Source of the DNA: Chrysemys picta bellii
Taxonomy: Eukaryota; Chordata; Testudines; Emydidae
Assembly: GCF_011386835.1 (NCBI RefSeq)
Contig: NC_088796.1
Location: 66,539,468-66,603,467, forward strand
Direction of reading: 5' to 3'
DNA length: 64,000 nucleotides
Program-made: the position numbers and the translations under genes
In this document: in pieces, positions 1 to 12,600 of the stretch
Position numbering within the stretch: the stretch's first letter is position 1
How the letters are laid out: each line of letters starts with the position of its first letter
Notes under the pieces: model-generated
What the model saw: the letters and a program-made list of their open reading frames with translations, nothing else
Database searches by the model: none
What the model was told of the DNA's origin: nothing

Positions 1-841
1 AACTTCTCACAGTTCTTTCCCATTCGCTTCACACAATCCTCGCTTCTACAAATCTCATGTTATTAGGCTAACAGCTAGCCTGACTCTTGCTCACAGAAGA
101 GACTGTTTGCATTGAAATCCCCTTCAAATCCCTGTCAGTTCTTGCTCTACTTCCACAGCCCATATACAGGACAAAACCACATTTAAGGGAGGGTTTGGGG
201 ACAAAGAAAATCACTGGGAATTCCACTGAAGCTTCTGTCAAGGACCCAGAAATCCAGAGCCTAACATGGACTGATTCTGCAGGAATACAGACTCCCTTCT
301 CCAACAGAATGATCAGTGAAAAACCCTTACAAAAGGTTTCCAGGTAGAGATTTCTTTTCTGTTAACCCCCAAATGTAGGTTTTACTGAAGGAAGGGGTTA
401 TCAGCCTTCAGTAAGTTACAACCAAGTAGACTTTCTAAAGTCATTTACTGACATACAGCTACACCCTTACACGTTAGCTCTTAATCTGAGCCACAGGCTC
501 GGTGCTCCTCCTAGAACAAATAGCTCAGCCATCAATCTCATGCTCATTGTTTATCACCAATATTGTACTTAGAAAGATCTAATGGACCTGGGAGTTCATC
601 TAATGTAAGTGAAGGGGCAGCTCACCTGCCAATTTTATGTAAATCAGCACTGAAGATGGAGAAAACATTCTTAAAAAATAGACAGATTAAAGGATTTATT
701 TGATAAAATGGCCCCTGAGGTTGAATTTATAGAAAAATCAATAACTGGACATGGGGAGATTGTTGAATCTCCTATTATAGGAAGTAAATATTGACAAGCA
801 GTTGCACACACAACTAAGAACATCCCCAAGCAGGAAAAAAT

Positions 842-1118
842 TTAGGCTATGTCTACACTGCAGTCTATGTCGGCATAACTTATGTTGCTCAGGGTGTGAA
901 TAAATCACTCCCCCAAGTGACATAAGTGCTCATGTTCACAGCGCTATGTCAGCAGGAGAGCGTCTCCTATCAACATAGCTTCTGCCATTTGTGGAGGTGG
1001 TTTTATTACACTGATGGGAGAGCTCTCCCGTCAGCATACAGCATCTTCACCAGAAGAACTGCAGCTACATCAGTACAGCTGCACCGCTACACAGTGGTAC
1101 GTGTAGACATGCCCCTTA
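842..1118. mobile_element. PIF/Harbinger-like MITE with TTA target duplication
   Basis: The element at 845-1115 has inverted ends GGCTATGTCTACAC and (reverse complement) GGGGCATGTCTACAC, flanked by TTA at 842-844 and 1116-1118. No coding capacity. The 3-bp TWA duplication is what PIF/Harbinger transposases leave. Confidence 0.7.
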
Positions 1119-1552
1119 GACAAGGTTTTAAAATACATATGCTTATAAAAAACTCTCTATGTGTCAGGTGAACAGTCTCAGGACATCTTCGGTAAACAAT
1201 TGGAAGCAATACTGGGAATCACTGATAGTAATATGTTCCTCCTCTAGAAAAGGTTTATTTTCTACCCTTTAACCAATATATGGATTTTGATATACAGACA
1301 TGGGAGTCAAATATAATTAGGGTTCCTGACTTGGAGGAGATCTTCCGCTGCTGTCCTCTGAGGAATCCTATTGTTTACTTGTTGCCCCTAACACACTTCC
1401 AGGGTTTCAGGCTACATGTGTGGAAAACCAGGACTATCCTTCAATAGAAGCGGTGATTATTGCAAAACATATTTCAGGTACTGAAGCTTGTGAGATTAAC
1501 AGAAACAAGGTAAGTTAAGCTTTAGCAGGAAATTGATGCCCACACCTATGAA

Positions 1553-2216
1553 AACCAGAGTGAGGGGGCACACTACTCACTGCTAGACATCACCTCCTCC
1601 TGGCAGTTCTGGAGATTAGTTCTGTGAGACCAGCACCCCTTCCTGCTGTTACACTCTGGCTCTCTCTCTCTCTCTGCTGCAGCCCCTCTCTTGCTCCAAG
1701 AACTGCTGCTGCCTCTTCATGACTTAGCCCTCTGACCAGGTCGCTCAGTGGTTTTCTCTTCCACAGTGGTCTTTCAAAGTCTCTCTCCACAAGCAGCATC
1801 AGGCAGTCCTCACAGTGCCCTGACTAGGTCACTCTCACAATGATTTCAGCAGACTTCATATCAATGGCCCTTAGCCCTACCACTCTGCAGGCCCACCCTC
1901 TACTCTGGGTTCCAGCCTAGGGCCCTGTAGTAGATGCAGACCATGACTGTTCACACCACTACCTGACTCCTTCCTACTCTGTCTCTTCTCTCCTTCCTTC
2001 ACCTCAGAGACAAGAACTGCAGACTTCCTCCCTGCACTATTTCTAGCCTCCTGGCTTTATAAAAGCCCTACCTGTTCCCTCATAGGCAAGCGTCTTTCTA
2101 ATCAAAACTCTCCACACAATCTAAATCTCCCCCATTTGCAGCCTAATTGGCTGATTGGGCCCACCTGGCCTAATTCAGCTCTGGCAGAGCCAGTGCAGGG
2201 CTTATACCCCATCACA
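1553..2216 (-). mobile_element. LTR-like block (endogenous retroelement), minus orientation
   Basis: On the minus strand it starts TGTGATGGGG at 2216, has TATAAAAG near 2059-2066, and continues into a GA-rich transcribed-like part down to about 1560. ACCA lies on both sides (1554-1557, 2217-2220), a weak candidate target duplication. It looks like a solo LTR; the left edge is uncertain. No retroviral genes adjoin it. Confidence 0.45.
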
Positions 2217-2709
2217 ACCAACAACAGGTTCTGTATATTATTTCCATTTCCCTCCTTAATTATTCCCAATAAGCAAACAAAAAGATTCTTTGTAAAGCCA
2301 AGAATGAGTTATTAATGTGATGGCCTCTCATTGTTGTCTGAAATCAGATCTGGGAGACATGCAGGCAAACAAGATACTGTAAGAGTTAGCTGTAGGCATA
2401 CATCCCTTTGGCAGGGGTATATGATGAAGATGAGCCTAGGCTGGGCTGCATGGGACCAGCACAAATTACATATTTAACAAGCATCACAGTGGTATACCTG
2501 TGGCACTATTCAGCTTCTGATTGGCAAGGTCAGAAGAATTCATTAATTTATAGAAATTGCTGAACACTACAGAGAAGAAGCCACAAAAAGCAGAGATTTT
2601 GAGTTTTCATCTGATTTTTTAAGAGAAGAGCTTATTAATAATCCTTTCATATCGCCACATTGGTCCACAACATAAGACGAGAATGTTAAAACAATATTTT
2701 GTAGGTAGG

Positions 2710-3256
2710 TTAGGACATGTCTACACTACAGAGACTATATGGCATAGCTATATTATCATAGCTATGCTGGCATAACCCCATAGACAGCCTACACTGACAG
2801 CAGGGGTTTTTCTGTAGGTGTAAGAACACCCTCCCCAAACAAAGGGCCTGTCTACACTTGAAATGCTACAGTGGCACAGCTGCAGCTCTAGTGCTTCAGT
2901 GTAGACAGTACAGTACCTACGCTGACAGGAAGAGTTCTCCCATTGGTGTAGGTAATTCACCTCCCCGAGAGGCAGTAGCTAGGGCAACAAAATTCTTCTG
3001 TTGACCGAGTGCTGTCTGCCTTGGGGATTAGATTAGTTTAACTGTGCTGCTCAGAGATGTGGATTTTTCACACCCCTGACATAGCTGTGTCAACCTAACT
3101 TTTTAGTGTAGGCCAGGCCCAAGTTAGCTATATGGACTTGAAGCACTCTTCCATTAACATAATCCCCAGTGTAGACACAACTATACTGACATAGCTACAT
3201 CAGTCAGGGGTGATTTTTTTCATGTAGCTATGCCAACATAAGGTAAACAGGCCTTA
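2710..3256. mobile_element. MITE with TTA target duplication, interrupted by a second MITE
   Basis: The outer element is 2713-3253 with TTA on both sides and ends GGACATGTCTACAC and (reverse complement) GGCCTGTTTACC. Removing the inner copy leaves about 264 bp, close to the 271 bp of the intact relative at 845-1115. Confidence 0.65.
2844..3120. mobile_element. Inner MITE nested in the 2713-3253 element
   Basis: About 277 bp with ends GGGCCTGTCTACACT and (reverse complement) GGGCCTGGCCTACACT. The flanks AAA and AAG are not an exact duplication. It is the same family as its host, so one copy jumped into another. Confidence 0.6.
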
Positions 3257-3306
3257 GCTGGAAAGGATGTGTCCCCCTTTCATAAAAGGGATATAGCCCA
3301 GACTCA

Positions 3307-3546
3307 GGCCATGTCCATATTACAGCAGCACAGCTATGGCTCTGCAGCTATGGCATTGTAGCAGAGACACTTCCTACGTTGACCAAAAAGGTTTTTCTGT
3401 TGATGTAGGTAATCCAGCTGTTCTTCCAGTTCTTCCAACAGCATCTACAGTGGGGGCTAAATTGACCTAAGTACATTACACTGGTGTGAAATTTTTCACA
3501 GCTCTGAGCGATGTAGCTAGGTTAATTTTTAGGTGTAGACCAGGCC
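3307..3546. mobile_element. Diverged MITE of the same GTCTACAC family
   Basis: About 240 bp, starting GGCCATGTCCA and ending GTGTAGACCAGGCC. The flanks TCA and TCC are an imperfect 3-bp duplication. Internal text resembles the two copies just upstream. Confidence 0.5.
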
Positions 3547-4837
3547 TCCACCATTAGGAACAAGCGGCAAGGTATATTCACCTGGTAAGACGGAGATGAC
3601 ACTGGAGCCCTCAGGCAAGTCTCACATATCCTCGGAAAGGTTATAAGACTGACATATGTCAGAATTGAGATACATTAGGACTGGCCACACACCTAACTGT
3701 ACTGGGCTTTTTCATAAGCACTACAGTCACCTTCAATTTAAAAAATTATGATTTCTATTCCAATAAGACAATTTGGAATCTATAACACATTTTTTCTCCA
3801 AAGTTCACAAAGTTCATTTAGAATGATAGAAGGAGGATGGAAAACCAGGACAAAAAGGTTAAACAATTTACCTAACATCATGCAGGAAGTGAGGGCTGGA
3901 AAAAGAACAAAAGTCTGATTGTTATTGGTGCTATTGCTAGACAAGTAATCAAGGGTCAGAGCCCCACGGTGTATAAACATTTAGCAAAACGATGGGCCTT
4001 GCCCTAAAGAGTTTACAGTTTGAATATTGGATAAGAGGCAACTCACAGATGCAACAACCAGATGGAGATAACAGTTATGAGGTGTATTAAGCAACAGTCA
4101 TAGCACACCTGCCACCTTGTGATACACTATTCCAACCTCTACCTACTGCCTGCTTTCCCTGACACTTTAATAGTGATATATCCAGTATGATTTTCTCCAA
4201 ATTCACAAGGACAGTATTACAGCCCTAGCTATATCTGTACATATAGCTTCTCCAGAAATGTAATATAATATTTGAGTGAATGAAAATATTCTGTGGAACT
4301 AAAAAGACTTTTTAAAGCTTTTTAAAGCCATTGGGGGGAGTCTGTTAAAATGAGACTTGCAATTAAAGGGCACATGAGAATGGTTTGGAAGGAAATTTAA
4401 TTTTGCAAGTTGCTGTCTTGTAGTAGTAATCAAAATGACACCACTGCTGAGATTTCTTTATTTCATGCAGACTGGTTAATTTGTCACTATAGTAGCAATA
4501 TACTTTTTAAACCCTCAATAAAGCAGTAGTTATGGTTTTTTTCTCCTTGAATCTGCTAAATTAACATGGCAGGGATTTCCCCTCCCCTTAAAACACCCCC
4601 ACAAATCTTCATTCTCTAACCAACTGCCCTATGCAATTAAATTTCAGTGACTCAAGCTGAGTGTGTGTGTTATAGCCATTGATTAATAGTGTTCACATTT
4701 AAATGGTCACAGCTAGGCTTTGAAGTCATTAACACCCCATTAAGATGAATAGAATAACTTCACACCTTTTATTTCAGTCTGCTTGGCAGTAGAACCAACA
4801 AAGCCAGAGTATTGATTTACAGAGTGAAAAAATTAAG

Positions 4838-5019
4838 AGAGAGATCTCCTAGAACTGGAAGGGACCTCTTGAAAGGTCATTGAGTCCAGCCCCCCTGCTG
4901 TCACTAGCAGGACCAAGTACTGATTTTGCCCCAGACCCCTAAATTACACCCTCAAGGATTGAACTCACAACCCTAGGTTTAGCGGGCCTGTGCTCAAACC
5001 ACTGAGCTATCCCTCCCCT
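4838..5019 (-). mobile_element. Turtle tRNA-derived pol III SINE
   Basis: On the minus strand it reads GGGGAGGGATAGCTCAGTGG (A-box region), then an internal B box with GAGTTCAATCC, then a tRNA-unrelated body and a tail with GGACTCAATGACCTTTC resembling a CR1 3' end. Two further copies in the window align to it. Confidence 0.85.
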
Positions 5020-5267
5020 AGCTTTGCAACCAATCCAGAAAAATATGGAAGCTTAAACAGGGAGGCCACTGCAAAATTTGTTGAACAACCTGACTAATCC
5101 ACGTCCTGAAGTTTCAGCAACTGAAGATTACCTTATTACTCAGGTAACAATGAATTACATTTACAGCACTAATCAGTCTAGAATGTCCACTCTGATGCAG
5201 CTAATTGTCAATGTGAAATTTTCCATTTAACAGCTTTTTAGAGCAAATAGGTAAGTAATGTGATGGG

Positions 5268-5841
5268 ACACACCCCATCCCACTGGTGGAAAGGCTAATG
5301 AGCATTACTGCACTTAGGCAGTGCCAATTAGGTGCACCTGTAGAACATGTGTCAACTGAAGAAGTGGAGCTTAAAGGGGGAGGGGAGGAGAGGAGAGATT
5401 GTTTACCAGTATCAGGGAAGCTATCAGGAGACTGCTAGTGAGCATTGGTAGCAAGGAGCGCTCAGTGAGAAGCACTTGCTAACCTTTTTCTTCAATCCTC
5501 TGTTTGGAGCAGATTGACACTACAAGCTTGATATGACAGGGCCACCTCTAACCCATGACCTGTGGTAGTTAATGGGAAGGGCTGCCAGGGACTAGAGATA
5601 AGGGGGCTGTACTGAAGAGAACCTGGGAAAAAGCTTAACTCTTGCCAGGAACAGTAAGATTTGCCACTGGGTCCCCTACTTCTGGGCAGATACTACAGAT
5701 GAGCTCAAGCCAAGGGTCAGTCAACAACAATATATGCAGCATTTAACTTCTCCTTAAGGAAAACATCTGCTATCTGTTTATTCTTTTAAATAAAATAATC
5801 TAATCCCTATCTCCATCTCCTTCTTCAGAGTGCAGTCATGA
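5268..5841 (+). mobile_element. Possible LTR-derived sequence
   Basis: It starts TGTGATGGGACACACC, contains AATAAA near 5789, and reaches TCATGACA at about 5841. TG and CA ends would fit an LTR, but no convincing target duplication is seen. Confidence 0.3.
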
Positions 5842-5889
5842 CAGGAAATTCTAATTTCAATTAAATGTTTTCTTCATGAGTATTATAAA

Positions 5890-6780
5890 TGAAAATATAT
5901 TGGGTGGGATCCATGAAGGGAATTAAGCATTGCAATCCTGAGTAACAGTGCTGAACTTTTAGGTACCTATCTCTGTTTAGTGAGATTATATCTCTGTTTA
6001 ATGACCCTCAACGGGAACCAGCCACTTGGAGTCAGGTGACTTGTGTGCCTAACTCATTCCTGCAAGAAATGCCTTGAGTGCTAGCCTTACTCCATACAAA
6101 GGGTATGTGCACACTTGGAACTGAGGAGGGTGATTTCCAGGTTGCATAGACATATTTGTGTTTGTTCTTTTTGAGTAAGTGCACGAAGAATAGTGGTGTA
6201 GCTGGGGTGATATGAGCTAGCCAGGCTGAGTACATCTGCACAGAGCTTAGATGGGTTTGTACTCAGCACAGCTACACTATTTTTAGCATGCTAGCTCAAT
6301 GAAAGCTAGTGCAAATAGGTCTAGGCAAGCAAGGAATCCTAGCCCTAGCTTGAAGTATGGACAAAGTCAAAATGGCTAAGGTGGAGGAGTGGTGGGCACC
6401 TGCCTTGCTCCACACTAAGTGGCTGGATGAGATTGTGGGTGCCTTTCTCACTCTAGGGGGAGGGAAGGTGATGGTGCCACCATCCACCTTAAGTTTTCAC
6501 TCCCAGGAGGAGGGAGGCAGGATTTGAATGGGGCATCTCTCACCTCCTAGGACAGTGCTCTAAGCACAGAGATATGAGATATTCAAATGTGGGGTTCCCT
6601 CAATCTCTCCTATTGAAGGTGTTCCACTATGGACAAATAGTGAAAAAGAGTGATAGGAACAGGGGGACTGAACCCTGGGTCTCCCCCATCCCAGGTGAGT
6701 GCTCTAACCACTGCTAAATGGGCTAAAAAAAAAAAGTGGTGGTGCTCCCACTCACCTTATATCTCCTCCTTTGGCCAGAT
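5890..6780. repeat. Diverged interspersed repeats, including a GTCTACAC-type MITE
   Basis: A MITE-like segment at about 6101-6368 (GGGTATGTGCACACTT to a complementary end) sits inside a longer low-copy-looking block. That block contains CTGGGTCTCCCCCATCCCAGGTGAGTG-type text, of which a related version occurs at 15800-16100. Family assignment is uncertain. Confidence 0.35.
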
Positions 6781-6787
6781 CCAAAGG

Positions 6788-7534
6788 GGACCTATCAGGG
6801 CTGTATCCCCACTTTGAACTTTAGGGTACAAATGTAGGGGCCTGCATGAAAACTTCTAAGCTTAACTACCAGCTTAGCTCTGGTCCGCTGCCACCATCCC
6901 AGTGGATTCCCTCCCTGGGAAGCCTTGAGAGACCTTCACCAATTCCCTGGTGAATACAGATCCAAACCCCTTGGATCTTAAAACAAGGAAAAATCAATCA
7001 GGTTCTTAAAAAGAAGGTTTTTAATTAAAGAAAAAGGTAAAAATCATCTCTGTAAAATCAGTATGGAAAATAACTTTACAGGGTAATCAAACTTAAAGAG
7101 CTCAGATGACTCCCTTCTAGTCTTAGGTTCAAAGTACAGCAAACAAAGATAAACACTCTAGTAAAAGGTACATTTACAAGTTGAGAAAACAAAGTAAAAC
7201 TAAGACGCCTTGCCTGGCTTTTTACTTACAAGTTTGAAATATGAGAGACTTGTTTAGAAAGATGGGGAGAACCTGGATTGATGTCTGGTCCCTCTCAGTC
7301 CCAAGAGCGAACGAACTCCCAAACAAAAAGCACAAACAAAAGCCTGCCTCCCCTCCCCCAAGATTTGAAAGTATCTTGTCCCCTTATTGGTCCTTTGGTC
7401 AGATGCCAGCCAGGTTACTTGAGCTTCTTAACCCTTTACAGGGAAAAGGATTTTGGAGTCTCTGGCCAGGAGGGATTTTATAGTACTGTACACAGGATAG
7501 CTGTTACTCTTCCCTTTATAGTTATGACAGGACC
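6788..7534 (-). mobile_element. Solo LTR, minus orientation, with 5-bp target duplication
   Basis: The element at 6793-7529 is flanked by GGACC on both sides (6788-6792, 7530-7534). On the minus strand it begins TGTCATAAC, has TATAAAA near 7478-7485, an ATTAAA-type signal near 7022, and ends in CAGCCCTGATA, where the expected terminal CA appears mutated to TA. No internal retroviral genes remain, as expected after LTR-LTR recombination. Confidence 0.7.
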
Positions 7535-7793
7535 CTATCCAGCACATGTGTTCAGAGGCCACCTACTGGATCAGGCCCTGCACATGACTAAGGACCTAAC
7601 ATGTATCTTCTGCCTAAGCACATCAGAAACTGGGAGGAGATAGGCATCCAGATGTCTAGAGTAAGGCAGCAGTGTGCATGCCCAAAGGTAAAAACATAAG
7701 TTCCTAGAGAACTTATGCTCTGAAAACTGGGTTTGGCAGGAATTTTGTGCATCTCTGGAGCAAAAACTGAAACTTGGGTGCCTAAACGGATGT

Positions 7794-7830
7794 GCCAGCA
7801 CTGGCACGCAACCACAGTGCCAGTGCTGGC
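7794..7830. repeat. Perfect 14-bp inverted repeat with 9-bp loop
   Basis: GCCAGCACTGGCAC at 7794-7807 faces its exact complement at 7817-7830. It could form a small hairpin. No function is assigned. Confidence 0.8.
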
Positions 7831-7920
7831 AGAGAGCTTTATACACAAAGGGCGGAATCAACAAATTCTCAATTCTCAAGCTCTTACAGCGCTCCTGGTA
7901 ATCCACCTCCACAAGCACTC

Positions 7921-8254
7921 GGAGCCCGTCTACACTAGCACTTTAAAGCGCTCAGACTTGCTGCGCTCAGGGGGGGTGATTTTTCTGCGCTATAAAATGT
8001 AAGTGTAGATAAGTCCTTAATGTGGCTTGTGTAGTCGTGGCAGAGCACTGGGAGAGAACTCTGAGTGCTCTTAAAAAAACCACCTCCACGAGGGCAGGGT
8101 GTAGCTACCACCGCTGAGAGTGCAGCTCCCAGCACTGGTGCACTGTCTACACTGGTGCTTTACCGCTCTGAAACTTGCTGTGCTCGGGGTTTTTCTTCCA
8201 CACCCCTGAGCGAGAAAGTTGTAGCACTGTAAAGTGCCAGTGTAGACAAGCCCT
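7921..8254. mobile_element. MITE cluster of the GTCTACAC family
   Basis: Two short related units (about 7921-8023 and 8148-8254) with CTACACT/AGTGTAG ends and shared GCGCT-rich bodies lie either side of 125 bp of GC-rich sequence. The outermost ends GAGCCCGTCTACACT and AGTGTAGACAAGCCC suggest one larger element. Confidence 0.5.
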
Positions 8255-8515
8255 CAGTCTGGAGAGGCCATAAAGATAGGAAACACCTACCTCCAAAAAG
8301 ATGGAGTTACTTCTCTCCACATATCCACAGGGCTGCAAACCTGCCCTCCTTGAAAGGGTGCTCTAAAGGAATGTCATAGGGTTGTCTTGTTTTCTGTCCC
8401 CCTCCCATGGTGTTCTCACAGAAGGAAACATTCTTGCCCTATAATGCAAACACCTTTCCTGCATTCTCAAATAAATTTATAATATCCCAGGCAAAAGAAG
8501 TCATGTAAGCTCTGT

Positions 8516-9320
8516 CACGGTGTCTGGAGTGACTCACAACTGTGAGCACCTACCTCAGGGCAGACTGTCAAACAGGGCAGATACCCCAAGCTGGTGATGG
8601 TGCTATAATTAGATTTCACCCTGCCAGTAACAAATGTGAACTCCTAGATCACTATGCTAATCTTATCATGGAGTCACAGACAGTGCCTTTAGATGCTCCA
8701 ATCTTGTCTTGCCATCCAGACAAACCAAACTTTGTAAGTTTGGAGGTAGGTGAAGAGAGTTATTGAGAGGTTAAAGCAGGTAATATATATGTACAGGTGA
8801 GTCACAGTTTGTAACTACAAATAGTGGCAGTCATGTAATAAACTGACCATTTCCCAAAATGGTTTTAGGGTACCCAGATTGTCTCTGGGGATCTCTGCTT
8901 TGCATTTCGTACACTTTCCTGCAAGAGTCCGAACAGTTTAGAGATGAAGGATCTTTGGCTCCATTCTTATATCTTCTTCTCACAGAAGACAAGCTTACAG
9001 TCTCTCTGCCCACATGATGAGTGAGAAACACACATAGTATTTTGACCTCTGACCATCATACATAATGGCCACTTGCTTTGAAATTAGCATTTTCCTTAAG
9101 CCCTTCATTAGCATTTCACAAGATTTCTTTGATGGGTTATTTAGTTACAGGGGTATATACAATGTAACTGTTTGCTATTACATTATAACAGGATCAGATA
9201 AGTGAAAACAATGCAAATAACCTCCCATTAGTTTTCATGGAATTTAAACATCCAATACACTTTGATCTATACTAATACACAAGTGAATTGACCTGAATAC
9301 ACTCTAGCATGACCTGGTCC
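8516..9320. mobile_element. Probable LTR-derived block, family unassigned
   Basis: It starts TGTCACGGTGTCTGG and runs to about CACTCTAGCA near 9310, with AATAAA near 8839. It resembles turtle LTRs that I remember, but no target duplication is visible, so orientation and borders are tentative. Confidence 0.35.
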
Positions 9321-9529
9321 GCCCACATCACCACCTCTTCCTCCAACTCTGCATGATGCACTCAGATACAACTCTCCTATAAACTACTATAATGCATTAC
9401 TCCAGCATTGTAGTATGTATTGAAGTAGAGTAATGGTTTGGGACCATTAGTATTGTAAGAAATACTCAGTTTGAGTGAAGATAGAAGATTAAGACACTAC
9501 TTAACCAATCTTTTCAACTTCGCAGTGTT

Positions 9530-9690
9530 AAGCAGGTAGGTATTATCTCCATTTTAGAGACAGGGAAATGGAAGCAGAAGGTGAGGATACACAAGACTAT
9601 GTATGCAGCAAGTCAGTGGCAAAACTGGAATTAGAACTGAAGACTTCCTGATTCCCCGTCCTTAAAACCACACTGCCTCATGCAAACTTT
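9530..9690 (+). mobile_element. MIR/L2-type ancient SINE fragment
   Basis: It contains the MIR core order: TATTATCTCCATTTTAGAGA, then a GCAAGTCAGTGGCAAAACTGG-like segment, then a final CTGATTCCC and CACTGCCTC. It is strongly diverged, as expected for an old amniote repeat. Confidence 0.7.
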
Positions 9691-12600
9691 TTCTTTAATT
9701 AGTTTGTTCCATATATTGGTCTTGCTCCCAGTCCCTCTTGTGTTGAGTGTTTTCTCTCAGCTGCAAAAACCCAGATCACATTTATCAGAGAATGAGGAAT
9801 TTAAAATGCAATGGAATTAAGGGTAGTTACCTGGTTAAAGAGAACCTCAATTTTACTTTTAATAAGAATGATTTCACTTCTTCTACAATATTGACAACAG
9901 AACAGCTGCTCTGATTTTCTCAGTATTAAGCGAGTTCCCTTGCTTAAATGAACTGTTCTGCTATAGACTGGTAGTTAATCCATTTGGGAATTGGATTATT
10001 CCCTTGTAAAGCAGAGGATTCCTCCTATTATCCCTTAAATACCATAACAGTATTTCACTGTAAATCAGTAAATAAACCCTCCCCTCCCAATGCCACACAC
10101 CACACTCTGTGGTGAAAGGATCATCACAGAGAATTTATAATTATTAATGAAATGTTCTGAAAATGTCATTCAGAGAAAGATGTCTGTCTGAACTGGTTTG
10201 GAGTTTGCTGCACTGGGGTTTTGTTCTTCTGGCCAGTATTAATTTATTATAGCTGGTTTCAGACAAATGTTTTTATTGTTCTTTTTAATTTTTTTTATTT
10301 AAGCTACTAGTCATACAGAGGGGAGAAATACCATCAGATGTCAATTTCAGGAGAGCAAGGATTTTAATGTATTTACCTACTATTGATTTTATATTTAAAT
10401 GGAAATGATGCTAAACCAAGACTCCCCTTTTCTTCCAATTTTTTAACTTTTCTTTCTATAGAAAAGCATCTGGGGAATCAATATTTCACAGCAAGGCTAT
10501 ATGCAAAATGCAAAAGGTTAGCAGGCATGTGAATTATCGTTACATATGGTCTGGGATTTTGGCATTATTTAGACTTAGAAATTTGTAGTTTTTCATCTTG
10601 ATTATAAAACCCCAAGGAATGCTCCGGGTGTCTCACCACATGGTAGAAAAGACGGGAGAAACTGGCAAAAGTTCTCTTTTCCTACCCAGTTTAACTGATT
10701 CAGACAGGGCAATTTTGTTGGAAGAGTCTGCTGGCAATCAATATGTCTCAGCTTGCTCCTATATGCCTTGCTGAGAGAGAAAGGGCTGTTGGAAAAGAAT
10801 CAAGACATGAAACTTTTTCTACTCTAGTTTAAAGCTTATGAAAGCAAATGATCTCCAGGGCACTAATCCTTTCACCTTGGTAAACATGCAACAAATCTAA
10901 ATGAGACACACATGGAAGGGCTTCTCCTACAGCAGCACAGATACCTACAGGCTTTAGACAGATACATGTCTGATGAGTCTCTGTTAGAGGTGTCCTATAA
11001 AACTCAAAGGCGAGTTTACAAAAGGAGAGAGATGAATTTCCCATAAAGAAAGCTGAACTCTGTTTTCAGAAGAAACTCATTGGTTCTTTCCCCCCCTGCA
11101 ACAGAAGTACAGCCTAACAAGGATGGATCAGGTCTGCCAGACACCTTGTTACGTTTACTGAAACAGGGCACATGCTTTACTACTGCTGCCCATTTTTACT
11201 AGCACCAACTCTAGGACTATGTACAACAAATTGACTTTGAAAAGCAAACCACAGTACATTCCAGTCATTTCTGAAGAGCTATTTAGCATTGTTAAATTAT
11301 TGACTGAATATTATTTGCACATATTAAAAGTAAACCCTGTTAATTGAGGCTCATAAGGTATTACACAGTCATATTTTTGCTTGAGTCAGGCACTTATTTA
11401 ATAATGTTATTAACTGTCAGTAAATTTAGTGAAAGTCAGCTACTCAGATGAAAGCTTTCATCTCTGGAAATCTACTATCAGGTCAAACAAGAAAAAAATT
11501 AATTCCCTTAAGCAACAAGTGGTAGCAAAAAAAAAAAGTATTTGATGTATAGTCTAAGGTTAAAAGTGATGCAAACTAGCAATGAATTTTACAAAAGCTC
11601 CAACTAAACATGTTATACCTGGACTTAATCCACAATATTGTACCTTCCTCCACCAGGGGCGGATCAGTTAGTGAACTGTCCCAGCATGTTTAGGAAACAC
11701 TTTTCCAAGGAACAGGGCACTGGCAGCTCACTCTGCCCTGCCCATCTAACCCAGGCTGATTGCTTTTGGAAACGGAATTCAGCATGGGTCTAGCCAACTA
11801 GAGGGGGTAGATTTAAGGGCTAGTGTTAATCAGCATAGCTCCACTAAAGTCAATGGAGACATGCTGATTTACAGTAGCTGAGGATGAGGCCCAAAAATCA
11901 GTGTATCCTATTTTGTCATGAGTGGAGAATGAAGGGTAAGAAGTGAGATTTTGATTGAAAGGAGAGAACGAGTTATTGTCCTACACTCTATGTGGAAACT
12001 GAACTTTAAAGTCTTCCTATTTTGTCTTCTAGTGTTGGTCAGTGCTATGCCGCTGATCCTTGTGGTTTAGGATGAATCTGTTTGGTCGAGCCTTATCTCT
12101 CCCATATTCCCTAAAGAATTGCAGAGGGTTTCTCATTAGGAGTGGTTATTCAGTGAGGAAAAGAGTGGAAAAACCTGCTGTATGGGACAGTGATTACTTA
12201 TCACTGTCTGACTTATGGGACATGGTGTTTCTTTCAATTTGTTTGCTTTGTCAGTTTCTCTGGCAGCTGCTCTATATTGAACAGTGTGCATGGTGAAACT
12301 GATACAGAGGGCCAGCTTCAGCAAAACTGGCACAGGGTATCGGAAATTATGTAGTCCTGCACAATATTCACCCCCACAGGACAGAGTCCTTCTTGGGGTA
12401 GCTTCATTTCCCATAATTCAGTGGAAGCCTTTGTTGGGAGATGCTGAATTAGGGCACACTCCAGCTGCCCTGTCCATGTCCTCTTTCCATTTATCAATGT
12501 CTGATTGAATTTCCATAGTACCCACCACCATAGTATTTTGGGCATTAACACAAAGAATAAAATAGATTTTTTTTTTTGGGCCAGAGCCACTGACTCTTTG

